Positions 35,499-45,052 are shown, counted from the first letter of the stretch. The stretch is DNA of 64,000 nt from Actinomadura madurae (GCF_900115095.1 NZ_FOVH01000002.1:186001-250000); one strand, 5' to 3'. The notes: a model not told the origin generated them from the letters alone. Numbers and translations: made by a program.

Positions 35499-35554
35499 GC
35501 CGGTGAGGGGGCCCGCTGAGGGGCGCCGACGGGCGGCGCCGCCCCCTCACCGGC
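35499..35554 (-). terminator. Large hairpin after the cebR-like gene
   Basis: GCCGGTGAGGGGGC (35499-35512) and GCCCCCTCACCGGC (35541-35554) form a perfect 14-bp stem; the 28-nt loop holds a GGCGCC-based inner stem. It begins 6 bp beyond the regulator's stop and probably ends the ceb transcript. Confidence 0.75.
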
Positions 35555-35560
35555 ACGTTC

Positions 35561-36571
35561 TCAGGCGGACTCGCGCAGGACCAGGTGGGGCCGCAGGATG
35601 ATCACCGGCTCCTCGACGGTCTCGCCGCGGATCCGCGAGACCAGCAGCCGGGCCATCTCCAGGCCCATCTCCTCCGGCGACTGGTGGACGGTGCTGAGCG
35701 GCGGGTCGGCCAGCGGGGCGGCGGCCGAGTCGTCGAAGCCGATCACCGCGACGTCGCCCGGGATGGCGCGGCCGTGCCGGTGCAGGACGCGCATCGCGCC
35801 GAGCGCCATCGGGTCGTCCGCGGCGAACACCGCGTCCAGGGCCGGCTCGGCGGCCAGCAGCCGCTCCGCGGCGGCGATGCCGCTGGCCTCGCCGAAGTCG
35901 CCGTACTCGACGTACTCGGGCAGGCCCGCCTCGCCGAGCGCCTCCCGGTAGCCGGCCAGCCGGTCGATGCCCACCCCCATGTCCTGCGGGCCGGCGATGG
36001 TCGCGATGCGCCGCCGGCCGCCCGCGATGAGGTGGGAGACGGCCTCGCGGGCGCCGCTGCGGTTGTCGACGTCGACGTAGCTGACCGGGTGCAGGCCGGG
36101 CGGCCGGCCGCCGAGGACGGTCGGCACGCCGTTGGCCTCCAGCTTGGCGGGCAGCGGGTCCTCGGCGTGCAGGGAGGTGAGGAGCACCCCGTCCACGTGC
36201 TGGGTGGTGAGGTACTCCTCCAGCCGGCCGTACTCGGCGGGGGAGCGGGCGAGGGCGAGCAGGAGCTGCAGCCCGGTGTCGCCGAGGCCGTTGCTGATCC
36301 CGCGGATGATCCCGGCGAAGTACGGCTCGCCGAACAGCCGCTGGTCCGACTCGGCGACGACCAGCGCCACGGTGTCGGTGCGGCGGGTGACGAGCGTGCG
36401 CGCCGCGCGGTTCGGGACGTACCCGAGCTCCTCGATCGCCTTCAGCACCGCCTCGCGGGCCTGCGGGCTGACCCGCGGCGAGCCGTTGACCACCCGGGAC
36501 ACCGTCCCGCGGCCCACGCCGGCCCGCGACGCGACCTCCTCCAGGGTCGGGCGCGTGCTCCTGCCCGTCAT
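35561..36571 (-). CDS. cebR: LacI family repressor, CebR-like
   Basis: A 336-residue LacI protein starting MTGRSTRPTLEEVASRAGVGRGTVSRVVNGSPRVS, close to the N-terminus of Streptomyces CebR in arrangement, with VPNRAARTLVTRRTDTVALVV in the hinge region. The effector domain is intact. It lies at the end of a cebE-cebF-cebG-bglC array whose promoter has an exact CebR box (41367-41382). The expected inducer is cellobiose or cello-oligosaccharide. A second CebR box stands before the xyloglucan-type operon. In Streptomyces cebR lies upstream, so the gene order differs here. Confidence 0.82.
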   Translation of the reverse strand: MTGRSTRPTLEEVASRAGVGRGTVSRVVNGSPRVSPQAREAVLKAIEELGYVPNRAARTLVTRRTDTVALVVAESDQRLFGEPYFAGIIRGISNGLGDTGLQLLLALARSPAEYGRLEEYLTTQHVDGVLLTSLHAEDPLPAKLEANGVPTVLGGRPPGLHPVSYVDVDNRSGAREAVSHLIAGGRRRIATIAGPQDMGVGIDRLAGYREALGEAGLPEYVEYGDFGEASGIAAAERLLAAEPALDAVFAADDPMALGAMRVLHRHGRAIPGDVAVIGFDDSAAAPLADPPLSTVHQSPEEMGLEMARLLVSRIRGETVEEPVIILRPHLVLRESA

Positions 36572-36606
36572 CTGGCCCCCTCCGTCCGTACCTCGCCCGC
36601 CCGCGG

Positions 36607-38031
36607 TCAGCCGCGTTCGGGCAGCCCGCCCCGCCGGATCACCCCGGCGTACCACCGTGCGCTGTCCTTGGGCACCCGGCGCTGCGTGGCGTAATCGACG
36701 TGGACCAGCCCGAAACGCTTGGAGTAGCCCCAAGCCCACTCGAAATTATCCAGCAGGGACCAGGTGAAGTAGCCGTGAAGCGGCACTCCCTCGGAGATGG
36801 CGTCGTGGCACGCGCGCAGGTGCGCGTCGAGGTAGGCGATGCGCCCCGCGTCTTGGACCGTGCCATCGCCGTCCGGCGTCTCGTCGTAGCCCGCCCCGTT
36901 CTCGGTGATGTACAGCGGGACGGACGGGTACTCGCGGTGCAGCCGGGTCAGCACCTCGTACAGGCCGCGCTCGTCGATCTCCCAGCCCATCCCGGTGACC
37001 GGGCGGCCGGCCGGGACGAACCGGACGTGGTCGCTGCCGACCCAGGGGGAGTGCGTCGAGAACGGCGACGACGCGGTCTGCGCCGCCTCGCCGGGCGTGC
37101 CGGCGACGGTGTGCCGCGAGTAGTAGTTGATGCCGAGCTGGTCGATCGGCTGGTTGATCTTCGCGGTGTCCGCGTCCGGCGGCGCGAACCCGTACCGGGC
37201 CGTGTCGGTGAGGACGTCCTCGGGGTAGCGGCCGAGCAGCAGCGGGTCGAGGAACAGCCGGTTCTGCAGCCCGTCGATGCGGCGCGCCGCGTCCACGTCC
37301 GCGGGGTCGTCGGTCGCGGGGGACACCGCGTACAGGTTGACGGCCGCGCCGAACCGGTTGTCCGGGTGCCGGGCCCGCATCGCCTCGACGGCCAGCCCGT
37401 GGCCGAGCATCAGGTGGTGCGCGGCCAGCAGCGACGCCGGCGGGTCGAGGCGCCCGGGCGCGTGCTCCCCGGACGCGTAGCCGAGGAACGCCGCGCACCA
37501 CGGCTCGTTGACCGTCATCCACTGCCGGACGCGGTCGCCGAGCACCGCGTGCACGTGGGACGCGTACTCGGCGAACCGGTGCGCGGTCTCCCGCTCGGGC
37601 CAGCCGCCCTTGTCCTCCAGGGGCTGCGGGAGGTCCCAGTGGTAGAGCGTCGGCCAGGGCTCGATGCCGGCCTCCAGCAGCGCGTCCACCAGCCGCCGGT
37701 AGAAGTCCAGGCCTTCCTGGTTGAAAGCGCCGGTACCCGTCGGCTGAACCCGCGACCAGGAGATCGAGAACCGGTACGCGGTCAGCCCGAGGCCGGACAT
37801 GAGCGCCACGTCCTCGGGGAAGCGGTGGTAGTGGTCGACCGCGACGTCGCCGCTGTCGCCGCCGAGGACCTTGCCCGGGGTGCGGCAGAACGTGTCCCAG
37901 ATGGACGGTCCGCGTCCGCCCTCGCCCGCGGCGCCCTCGATCTGGTAGGCGGCGGTGGCGGCCCCCCAGCGGAACCCGGTCGGGAAGGGTGCGGCGGGAG
38001 CCGCGCTGGTGTCGTCCTGTAGGGAGGTCAC
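36607..38031 (-). CDS. bglC: GH1 beta-glucosidase (BglC-like)
   Basis: A 474-residue cytoplasmic GH1 enzyme: [15 protein letters not shown], acid/base Glu176 in TVNEPWC, nucleophile Glu377 in ITENGAG and [22 protein letters not shown] start overlaps the permease stop (GTGA). It hydrolyses cellobiose imported by the preceding transporter. It is a paralogue of the GH1 gene at 22658 and shares long identical stretches. Confidence 0.9.
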   Translation of the reverse strand: MTSLQDDTSAAPAAPFPTGFRWGAATAAYQIEGAAGEGGRGPSIWDTFCRTPGKVLGGDSGDVAVDHYHRFPEDVALMSGLGLTAYRFSISWSRVQPTGTGAFNQEGLDFYRRLVDALLEAGIEPWPTLYHWDLPQPLEDKGGWPERETAHRFAEYASHVHAVLGDRVRQWMTVNEPWCAAFLGYASGEHAPGRLDPPASLLAAHHLMLGHGLAVEAMRARHPDNRFGAAVNLYAVSPATDDPADVDAARRIDGLQNRLFLDPLLLGRYPEDVLTDTARYGFAPPDADTAKINQPIDQLGINYYSRHTVAGTPGEAAQTASSPFSTHSPWVGSDHVRFVPAGRPVTGMGWEIDERGLYEVLTRLHREYPSVPLYITENGAGYDETPDGDGTVQDAGRIAYLDAHLRACHDAISEGVPLHGYFTWSLLDNFEWAWGYSKRFGLVHVDYATQRRVPKDSARWYAGVIRRGGLPERG

Positions 38032-38930
38032 GCTTTCACTGCACCTTCCATGATTCCGCCGATGATCTGGCGGCCGAACACGATGAACACGATGAGGAGC
38101 GGCAGGATCGCCACGCTGGTCCCGGCGAACATGAGCGTGTAGTCCTTGAAGTACGCGTTCGCCAGGTTGTTGATGGACAGCTGCACCGTCGGGTTGTCGG
38201 GGTTCAGCACCGCGAGCGGCCACATGAACTCGTTCCAGGTCTGCATGAACGTGAACAGCCCGAGGACGCCCGCGGCGGGCCGCAGCGCGGGGAGCACGAC
38301 GCGCCAGTAGATGCCGAACGTGGTGCAGCCGTCGACGCGGGCCGCCTCGATCAGCTCGTCCGGGACGGCCTGGTCGGCGTACTGCCGCATCATGAACACG
38401 CCGAACCCGGTGACGAGGAACGGGACGATGACGGCCTGGAGCTGGTTCTGCCAGCCCAGCTCCACCATGATCATGTAGAGCGGGATGATGCCCATCTGCA
38501 CCGGGATCATCATCGTCGCGATGATCGTCAGCATCAGCCCGTTCTTGCCGCGGAAGCGCAGCTTGGCGAAGGCGAACCCGGCCAGCGAGGCGAAGAACAC
38601 CGTGGAGACCGTCACCGCGGCGGAGGCGATCGCGGAGTTCAGCAGGCCCTTGGCGAAGTAGGCCTCCGGGTTGTCGAACAGCCGTCCGACGTTGTCGGCG
38701 CCCTGCCCGCCGGGGAGCAGCGGCGGCGGGACGTCGGCGACCACGCTGTTGGTGCGGGTCGCCACGATGATCATCCAGTAGATCGGGAAGATCGACAGCA
38801 CCAGCGCGACGATCAGCGTGATGTAGGTCAGCGGGCTGGCGTTCCACATGCCGCGGAAGCGGCCGGGACGCGCGGCGGCGTGCTTGGCGTCGGTGCGCCG
38901 GCCTCCCGGGCCGGCCAGGAGCGTGGTCAC
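38028..38930 (-). CDS. cebG: Cellobiose-type ABC permease (CebG-like)
   Basis: A 300-residue permease with six membrane segments, EAA loop EAARVDGCTTFGIYWRVVLP and ending GGIMEGAVKA. NEFMWPLAVLNPDNPTVQ is typical of the CebG/MalG group. It is coupled to cebF (ATGA) and to bglC (GTGA). Confidence 0.87.
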   Translation of the reverse strand: MTTLLAGPGGRRTDAKHAAARPGRFRGMWNASPLTYITLIVALVLSIFPIYWMIIVATRTNSVVADVPPPLLPGGQGADNVGRLFDNPEAYFAKGLLNSAIASAAVTVSTVFFASLAGFAFAKLRFRGKNGLMLTIIATMMIPVQMGIIPLYMIMVELGWQNQLQAVIVPFLVTGFGVFMMRQYADQAVPDELIEAARVDGCTTFGIYWRVVLPALRPAAGVLGLFTFMQTWNEFMWPLAVLNPDNPTVQLSINNLANAYFKDYTLMFAGTSVAILPLLIVFIVFGRQIIGGIMEGAVKA

Positions 38931-39913
38931 TTGGTGCCTCCGGTGCGCCGCACGGCCAGGAAGTTGATCAGGGAGAACACGATGATCATCACGAACAGCG
39001 CCCAGGCGACGGTGGCGCCGTAGCCGTACCGGTCATGGCCGAACGCGTTGTCGTACATGTACATCGTGATCGTCTGGAACTGGTGCGACGCGCCGCCGTC
39101 CATCTTGTTCGGCGTGCCGACGCTGAACAGCACGGGCTCGGTGAACAGCTGGAGCCCGCCGATGGTCGAGATGATCACCGTAAAGATGATCGTGGGCCGC
39201 AGCATCGGCACGGTGATCTGCCAGAACTGCCGGATGCGCGACGCGCCGTCGATCGCGGCGGCCTCGTACAGGTCCTTCGGGATCGCCTGCATCGCGGCCA
39301 GGTAGATCAGCGCGTTGTAGCCGGTCCAGCGCCAGTCGACCATCATCGCGATGGCGATCCAGGACCAGCCGCGGCTGCTCGTCCAGTTGATCGGGTCGAT
39401 GCCGACCAGCCCGATCACCCAGTTGATCATGCCCCAGTCGGTGTCGAACATCTGGGTGAACACGATCGCGACGGCGGCGGTCGAGGTGACCAGCGGCGCG
39501 ACCATCCCGATCCGGAACAGGGTCGGCAGCCGCATCCGCCGGTTCAGCGCGTTGGCGATCATCAGCGCGATCAGCAGCTGCGGGACGGTCGAGACCGCGA
39601 AGATCCCGATGGTGTTGACCGTGGCGTGCCAGAAGTCGGCGTCGGTCAGCAGGTAGTCGTAGTTGTCGAGGCCGATGAACTCCCGCGTGCCGGACGCCAG
39701 CTCCCACTCGTGGAGGGAGACCCACAGCGTGTAGACGAGCGGGAACGCGCCGAAGAGCAGGAAGACGATGTAGAACGGCGAGATGAAGGCATAGGGGGCG
39801 CCCTTCACATCGAGCCGCGCCAGGCGGGCCCGCCAGGTGCGGCGGGGTGCCGGGCGGGCCTGCGCCGGCGTGGGCGGCGGGCCGTTCCGGCTGGGGCGCA
39901 GATCGGTGGTCAT
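38927..39913 (-). CDS. cebF: Cellobiose-type ABC permease (CebF-like)
   Basis: A 328-residue permease with a basic Pro-rich tail and six membrane segments; EAA loop EAAAIDGASRIRQFWQITVP. It follows cebE after 111 bp that contain a strong hairpin. Confidence 0.87.
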   Translation of the reverse strand: MTTDLRPSRNGPPPTPAQARPAPRRTWRARLARLDVKGAPYAFISPFYIVFLLFGAFPLVYTLWVSLHEWELASGTREFIGLDNYDYLLTDADFWHATVNTIGIFAVSTVPQLLIALMIANALNRRMRLPTLFRIGMVAPLVTSTAAVAIVFTQMFDTDWGMINWVIGLVGIDPINWTSSRGWSWIAIAMMVDWRWTGYNALIYLAAMQAIPKDLYEAAAIDGASRIRQFWQITVPMLRPTIIFTVIISTIGGLQLFTEPVLFSVGTPNKMDGGASHQFQTITMYMYDNAFGHDRYGYGATVAWALFVMIIVFSLINFLAVRRTGGTK

Positions 39914-39958
39914 CGTCGTGCGCCTCCTTTCCGAGGACGGTCTGAGCAGAGGATGGGA

Positions 39959-40005
39959 ACGGCGGCGGCGCCGGCGGGGAGGTGACGGCGCGGCGCCGCC
40001 GCCGT
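39959..40005 (-). promoter_or_regulatory. Intercistronic hairpin between cebE and cebF
   Basis: ACGGCGGCGGCGCCG (39959-39973) and CGGCGCCGCCGCCGT (39991-40005) form a perfect 15-bp stem with a 17-nt loop, 20 bp after the cebE stop. Such hairpins after binding-protein genes reduce permease expression or stabilise the upstream mRNA. Confidence 0.7.
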
Positions 40006-40024
40006 GGTCAGCGTGCCCGGGGGG

Positions 40025-41332
40025 TCACCGGGCGGCCTTCTCGGCCTCCTCGACGGACTTCGACCACGCGTCCTCCGGCTTCTGCTTGCCCTGGCCCACG
40101 GAGATCAGGACGTTCTCCACCGCGGACCGCACGTCCTCGTTCTTCGGCCCGAGGTGGACCGGCTTCACCGAGGCCACGAGCTGCCCGAAGATCTGGCCGA
40201 TCGGGGCGTCGTTGAAGTACGCGCTCTTCGCGCCCGCGACCGCCGGGTCCTGCGCGGCCTGCGGCGAGGACGGGAAGACGTTGGCGGCCTTGAACGCGCC
40301 CACCTGGCCCTCGGGGGAGGTCAGGAACTTGGCCAGCTCGGCGGCGGCCTTCGCGTGCTTGGTCTGCTTCGGCACGGCCAGCCACGACCCGCCCCAGTAA
40401 CCGGAGCCGCCGGGCGTGGTCGCCACGTCCCACTTGCCCTTGCCCGCGTCACCCGAGAACTCCTCGATGCCCCCGAGCATCCAGGACGGACACGGCAGCG
40501 TCGCGAACGTGTCGCGCTTCAGCGCCGTCTGCCACGGCGGCGTGAAGATCGACATGTCGGCGGTGAGCTTGTTCTGCGCGAACTTCAGCGACGTGTCGAA
40601 CGCCTGCCGCACCGCGGGGTTGCTCTCGAACACGAGGTTGTCGCTCTTGTCGAAGAAGCTGTAGCCGGGGCCGGCGCCGGCGTTCTGCAGGACGGTGGCG
40701 CGGAAGACGGCGGTCGGGCCGTCCAGCCACTTGCTGCCGGGCACCTGCTGCTGGAACTTCTGCCCGGTGGCGAGGAACGCGTCCCAGGTCGGCCACAGCT
40801 TGCCGACCTCCCCGCGCTCGGTCGGCAGGTCCGCCTTCTCGAACAGGTCCTTGCGGTAGCACATGGCGAGCGGGCCCACGTCGGTGCCGAGGCCGATGAG
40901 CTGCTTGCCGTCCGGGGTGACGCCCATCTGCCACTTCCACGGCAGGAAGTTCTTCTCCAGATCCTTGCCGCCGTGGTCGAAGAGGTTGACGAACTTCGCC
41001 TTCTGCTGCATGTAGAGCGGCAGGATGCCCTCCTCCAGCATGACGACGTCGCCCGCCCCGCTGCCGGTGGCCATCCACTGCTGGATGCGCGGCTTGTACT
41101 CGTCCAGCGTCGAGACCTTGCGCTGCTTGATCTTCACGTTGGGGTGGGACTGCTCGTACTGCTTGTAGAGCGCGTCGTATCCCGGCTCGCCGAAGACGTC
41201 GACGGTGAGCTCGACCGGCCCGCTTTCGGAGCCGCCGTCGTCGTTGTCGTCCCCGCCGCAGGCGACGGCGAGGCCGCCGACGAGCACGGCCGCCATCGCC
41301 GTACTCAGTCCGCGCCGCATGATGGCCCTCAT
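40025..41332 (-). CDS. cebE: Cellobiose-type solute-binding lipoprotein (CebE-like)
   Basis: A 435-residue family 1 binding protein with lipoprotein signal ending LAVAC (Cys at about 25) and an Asp/Gly tether. PVELTVDVFGEPGYDALYKQYEQ begins the mature domain; GGIEEFSGDAGKGKWDVATTPGG is typical of the CebE group. It is the first gene of the ceb operon, with an exact CebR box 35 bp upstream. No ATPase gene is present in the operon. Confidence 0.87.
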   Translation of the reverse strand: MRAIMRRGLSTAMAAVLVGGLAVACGGDDNDDGGSESGPVELTVDVFGEPGYDALYKQYEQSHPNVKIKQRKVSTLDEYKPRIQQWMATGSGAGDVVMLEEGILPLYMQQKAKFVNLFDHGGKDLEKNFLPWKWQMGVTPDGKQLIGLGTDVGPLAMCYRKDLFEKADLPTERGEVGKLWPTWDAFLATGQKFQQQVPGSKWLDGPTAVFRATVLQNAGAGPGYSFFDKSDNLVFESNPAVRQAFDTSLKFAQNKLTADMSIFTPPWQTALKRDTFATLPCPSWMLGGIEEFSGDAGKGKWDVATTPGGSGYWGGSWLAVPKQTKHAKAAAELAKFLTSPEGQVGAFKAANVFPSSPQAAQDPAVAGAKSAYFNDAPIGQIFGQLVASVKPVHLGPKNEDVRSAVENVLISVGQGKQKPEDAWSKSVEEAEKAAR

Positions 41333-41366
41333 CGCGGACCCCTCTCAGGTTGTGTTGTGCAGGTGT

Positions 41367-41382
41367 GTGGGAGCGCTCCCAC
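41367..41382. promoter_or_regulatory. CebR box upstream of cebE
   Basis: GTGGGAGCGCTCCCAC is a perfect 16-bp palindrome containing the 14-bp CebR consensus. It is 35 bp upstream of the cebE ATG. Confidence 0.88.
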
Positions 41383-41507
41383 GAAGGAAAGACCGTGACC
41401 CGGCTCACTGTCAATGCGCCGCAACACAACCGTTACAAGAACCTGGCTCCGGCGGGAGCCCGGCCGGCGCGCGCCCGGCGGCCGGCCGGCCCCTCGCCGG
41501 CCCCCGG

Positions 41508-42554
41508 TCAGCCCTCCGTGACGGGGGTCAGCCGGGCCGCCGCCGGGGCCGGCGCCGTGGACCGCCGGACGACGAGTTCCGGCCGGTAGAGCAGCTCCGT
41601 GCGGGGTGCGCGGGCCCCGCGGATCTCGTCCAGGACGGTGCTCACCGCGGCCATCGACATCTCCCGCACCGACTGCCGGATGGTGGTCAGCGGCGGGTCG
41701 AGGTAGGCGGTGAGGAGCGAGTCGTCCATCCCGGTCACCGACACGTCCGCGGGCACCCGGAGGCCGCGCGCCCGCGCGGCCCGGATCGCGCCGAGCGCCA
41801 TGATGTCGTTGCCGCCGCAGATCGCCGTGCAGCCCGCGTCGAGCAGCTTCGCCGCCGCGGCCTGCCCGCCCTCGACCGTGTACATGGTGTTGACGATCAG
41901 CTCGTCGACCTCCTCCGGCGCCAGGTCGGTGTGCGCCGCCATCCCGCGCCGGAAGCCCTCGGTCTTGCGCCGCGTCGGGACGTAGACGTCCTGCCCGATC
42001 GCGAGCCCGATCCGCCGGTGGCCCATTGCGGCCAGATGCGCGACGATCGCCTCCAGCGACGCGACGTCGTCGTTGGAGATGTACGGCGCGTCGATGTCGG
42101 GCCGGTACCCGTTCACCAGGACGATCGGCAGCGCCTGCTCCAGCAGCCGCGCGTAGCGGGCGCGGTCGGAGTTGGCGTTGGCGTGCAGGCCGTTGACGAA
42201 GATGATCCCGGCGACGCCGCGCTCCAGCAGCATCTCGATGTAGTCGTCCTCGGCGACGCCGCCCGGCGCCTGCGAGCACAGCACCGCCATGTACCCGTGC
42301 CGGGCGAGCGCGCTCTCGATGACCTCGGCGAACGCCGGGAAGATCGGGTTGGTCAGCTCGGGGATGATCAGCCCGATCAGCCCGGCCCGCTGCTGGCGCA
42401 GCCGGGCCGGGCGCTCGTAGCCGAGCACGTCCAGGGCGGTCAGCACCGCCTGGCGGGTGCCCGGGGACACGCCCGGCTTGCCGTTGAGCACGCGGCTCAC
42501 GGTCGCCTCGCTCACCCCGGCGTGCGCCGCGATGTCCGCCAGGCGTGTCGTCAT
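41508..42554 (-). CDS. malR: LacI family repressor, MalR-like
   Basis: A 348-residue LacI protein with TTRLADIAAHAGVSEATVSRVLNGKPGVS, the N-terminal pattern of Streptomyces MalR, then ALDVLGYERPARLRQQRAGLIGLI. The effector domain keeps NDDVASLEAIVAHLAAMGHRRIGL. It is last in the malEFG-GH13 operon. ATG 42554 is used; an upstream TTG at 42563 has a better placed GGAG and would add three residues. It probably responds to maltose or maltodextrin and binds the site at 47492-47512. Confidence 0.88.
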   Translation of the reverse strand: MTTRLADIAAHAGVSEATVSRVLNGKPGVSPGTRQAVLTALDVLGYERPARLRQQRAGLIGLIIPELTNPIFPAFAEVIESALARHGYMAVLCSQAPGGVAEDDYIEMLLERGVAGIIFVNGLHANANSDRARYARLLEQALPIVLVNGYRPDIDAPYISNDDVASLEAIVAHLAAMGHRRIGLAIGQDVYVPTRRKTEGFRRGMAAHTDLAPEEVDELIVNTMYTVEGGQAAAAKLLDAGCTAICGGNDIMALGAIRAARARGLRVPADVSVTGMDDSLLTAYLDPPLTTIRQSVREMSMAAVSTVLDEIRGARAPRTELLYRPELVVRRSTAPAPAAARLTPVTEG

Positions 42555-42564
42555 GGGTTTCAAA

Positions 42565-44196
42565 TTATCGCTCCTCGACGTCCCACCACAGTGCGGTGTC
42601 CGGGGGCAGTTCGGCCTGTTCGCCGTCCATGTGGACCGGTCCGCTCGCGAGGAGCGGCGTCCCGGGCACGGGGACGGGCGCGGCGCGGTCGCCCATGTTG
42701 ACCGCGCAGGCGAGCCGCCGTTCCCCGCCGCCGGCCTCCCGGACGAAGACCAGTGTGCCCGGTGGGCCCGCCAGCCAGCGCAGCCCGCCGTCGCCGAGCG
42801 CCGGGTGCTCGCGCCGGACGCGCAGCGCCTCGTGGTAGAGGGCGAGCACGGAGCCGGGGTCGTCGCGCTGCGCGGTGACGGTCAGGTCGCGCCACGCGGT
42901 GGGGATCGGGAGCCAGGACGCGCCCGCGCCGAAGCCGAACGGCGGCTCCTCGCCCTCCCACGGCAGCGGGACGCGGCAGCCGTCGCGGCCCGCGCCCTCC
43001 CCGCGCAGCCGCTGCGGGTCCCGCTGGTACTCCTCCGGCAGGTCGAGCACCTCCGGCAGGCCCAGTTCCTCGCCCTGGTAGACGTAGGCCGAGCCGGGCA
43101 GCGCGAGGGTCAGCAGCGCCGCCGCGCGGGCGCGCCGCAGCCCCCGCTCGCCGCCGCCGTACCGGGTGACGTGCCGTTTCACGTCGTGGTTGGACAGCAC
43201 CCAGGTCGCGGGCGCGCCGACCGCCCCGGCGGCGCGGAGCGACTCGTCGATCACCTCCCGCATCCCGGACGCCTCCCAGGGCGCGGTCAGGTAGTGGAAG
43301 TTGAAGGCCTGGTGCAGCTCGTCCGGGCGGGTGTAGTCGGCGAGCCGCTCGGGGGTGGGCGCCCACGCCTCCGCCACGGCGATCCGCTCGCCGTCGTAGG
43401 AGTCGAGCAGCCGGCGCCATTCGCGGTGGATGTCGTGGACGGAGTCCTGGTCGAAGTACGGCAGGACGGCCGTGCCGAGCATCTCCACCTGGTCGGCGTG
43501 GCCGACGTCCGGCAGGCCGGGGGCCTTGGCCATGCCGTGCGCGACGTCGACGCGGAACCCGTCCACGCCGAGGTCGAGCCAGAACTTCAGGATGTCCGCG
43601 AACTCGGCGTGGACCTCGGGGTTCTCCCAGTTCAGGTCGGGCTGCCGGGACGCGAACAGGTGCAGGTACCACTGGCCGTCCGGCAGCCGCGTCCAGGCCG
43701 GGCCGCCGAACACCGACTCCCAGTCGTTCGGCGGTTCGGCGCCGTCCGGGCCCCGGCCGTCGCGGAAGACGTAGCGGGCGCGTTCGGCGGATCCCGGGGC
43801 CGCGGCGAGCGCGGCCTGGAACCAGGCGTGCCGGTCGGAGGTGTGGTTCGGCACCACGTCCACGATGATCCGCAGTCCGTGGGCGTGCGCGTCGGCGATC
43901 AGGCCCCGGGCGTCGGCGAGCGTGCCGAACAGCGGGTCGACGTCGCGGTAGTCGGCCACGTCGTAGCCGAAGTCGGCCATCGGGGAGACGTAGAACGGGG
44001 TCAGCCACAGCGCGTCCACGCCGAGGTCCGCAAGGTACGGCAGCCGCGACCGGACGCCGGGCAGGTCGCCGACGCCGTCGCCGCCGGAGTCGGCGAAGCT
44101 GCGCACGTACACCTGGTAGATGACGGCGTCGCGCCACCAGCGGGTCCCGCCGGCGGTGCCGCCGCCGGCGGGGACGAGCAGGGTGTCCTGGGTCAT
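42565..44196 (-). CDS. GH13 alpha-glucosidase (AglA-like)
   Basis: A 543-residue cytoplasmic GH13 enzyme. Conserved regions: DVVPNHTSDRH, DGFRVDVAHGMAK (nucleophile Asp), IAVAEAW (acid/base Glu) and LSNHDVKRH (transition-state Asp). The length and QPDLNWENPEV fit alpha-glucosidases or oligo-1,6-glucosidases that split imported maltodextrins. The second Met (44196) is preferred since AAGG is at correct spacing to it. Located between malG and malR. Confidence 0.9.
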   Translation of the reverse strand: MTQDTLLVPAGGGTAGGTRWWRDAVIYQVYVRSFADSGGDGVGDLPGVRSRLPYLADLGVDALWLTPFYVSPMADFGYDVADYRDVDPLFGTLADARGLIADAHAHGLRIIVDVVPNHTSDRHAWFQAALAAAPGSAERARYVFRDGRGPDGAEPPNDWESVFGGPAWTRLPDGQWYLHLFASRQPDLNWENPEVHAEFADILKFWLDLGVDGFRVDVAHGMAKAPGLPDVGHADQVEMLGTAVLPYFDQDSVHDIHREWRRLLDSYDGERIAVAEAWAPTPERLADYTRPDELHQAFNFHYLTAPWEASGMREVIDESLRAAGAVGAPATWVLSNHDVKRHVTRYGGGERGLRRARAAALLTLALPGSAYVYQGEELGLPEVLDLPEEYQRDPQRLRGEGAGRDGCRVPLPWEGEEPPFGFGAGASWLPIPTAWRDLTVTAQRDDPGSVLALYHEALRVRREHPALGDGGLRWLAGPPGTLVFVREAGGGERRLACAVNMGDRAAPVPVPGTPLLASGPVHMDGEQAELPPDTALWWDVEER

Positions 44197-44227
44197 GAAC
44201 ATCCTTCGAATCGGGAGCCGTCAGGAG

Positions 44228-45052
44228 CTACTTGACGCCGCCGGCGGTGAGGCCGGCGACGATCCGGCGCTGGAACACCAGCACCACGACGATGAGCGGG
44301 ACGGTCACGACCACCCCGGCGGCCATCTGGGTGCCGAACGGCTGGTCGAACCCGGAGACGCCGGTGAACTTGGAGATCGCGACCGTGGCGGTCTGCATCT
44401 CCTTCTTGTTGACCATGGACAGCGCGATGAGGAACTCGTTCCACGCGGCGATGAACGTCAGGATCGCCGTGGTGAACACCCCGGGCGCCGCCAGCGGGAT
44501 GATGATCTTGCGGAACGCCTGGCCGCGGGTGCAGCCGTCCACCATGGCCGCCTGCTCCAGCTCGAACGGCAGCTGCCGGAAGAACGCCGTGAGCAGCCAG
44601 ACCGACAGCGGCAGCGCGAATCCGAGGCTGGGCAGCACCATCGCCTGGTAGGTGTTGATCCACTTGATGTCGGTGAAGAGCTTCAGCAGGGGAACGAGCT
44701 GGGAGATTCCCGGGAACATCGTCGTGGCGACGATGAGCCCGAGCACCGCGTTCTTGAACCGGAAGTGCAGCCGGGCGAGGGCGTACGCGGTGAACGTGCC
44801 GATCAGCAGCGTCAGCACGGTGGTGGTGCCGGCGACGATCACGCTGTTCAGCAGCGCGCGCCCGAACCCGTTGTCGCCGGAGAACACCGCGGAGAAGTTC
44901 TCCCCGGACCACCGCGCCGGGACGATCGAGTTGTCGAACTGGTCCTGCGGGCGGCGGAACGCCGAGACCGCCATCCAGTAGAACGGCGCCAGGCAGTACA
45001 CCGCCACCGCCGCGAATCCGAAGTAGGACAGGAACCGCTTCGCCCGCGTCAT
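44228..45052 (-). CDS. malG: Maltose-type ABC permease (MalG-like)
   Basis: A 274-residue permease with six membrane segments, EAA-type loop EQAAMVDGCTRGQAFRKIIIP and C-terminus IVAGLTAGGVK, as in MalG. ATG 45052 overlaps the malF stop (ATGA); the frame upstream is a shadow of malF. Confidence 0.88.
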   Translation of the reverse strand: MTRAKRFLSYFGFAAVAVYCLAPFYWMAVSAFRRPQDQFDNSIVPARWSGENFSAVFSGDNGFGRALLNSVIVAGTTTVLTLLIGTFTAYALARLHFRFKNAVLGLIVATTMFPGISQLVPLLKLFTDIKWINTYQAMVLPSLGFALPLSVWLLTAFFRQLPFELEQAAMVDGCTRGQAFRKIIIPLAAPGVFTTAILTFIAAWNEFLIALSMVNKKEMQTATVAISKFTGVSGFDQPFGTQMAAGVVVTVPLIVVVLVFQRRIVAGLTAGGVK

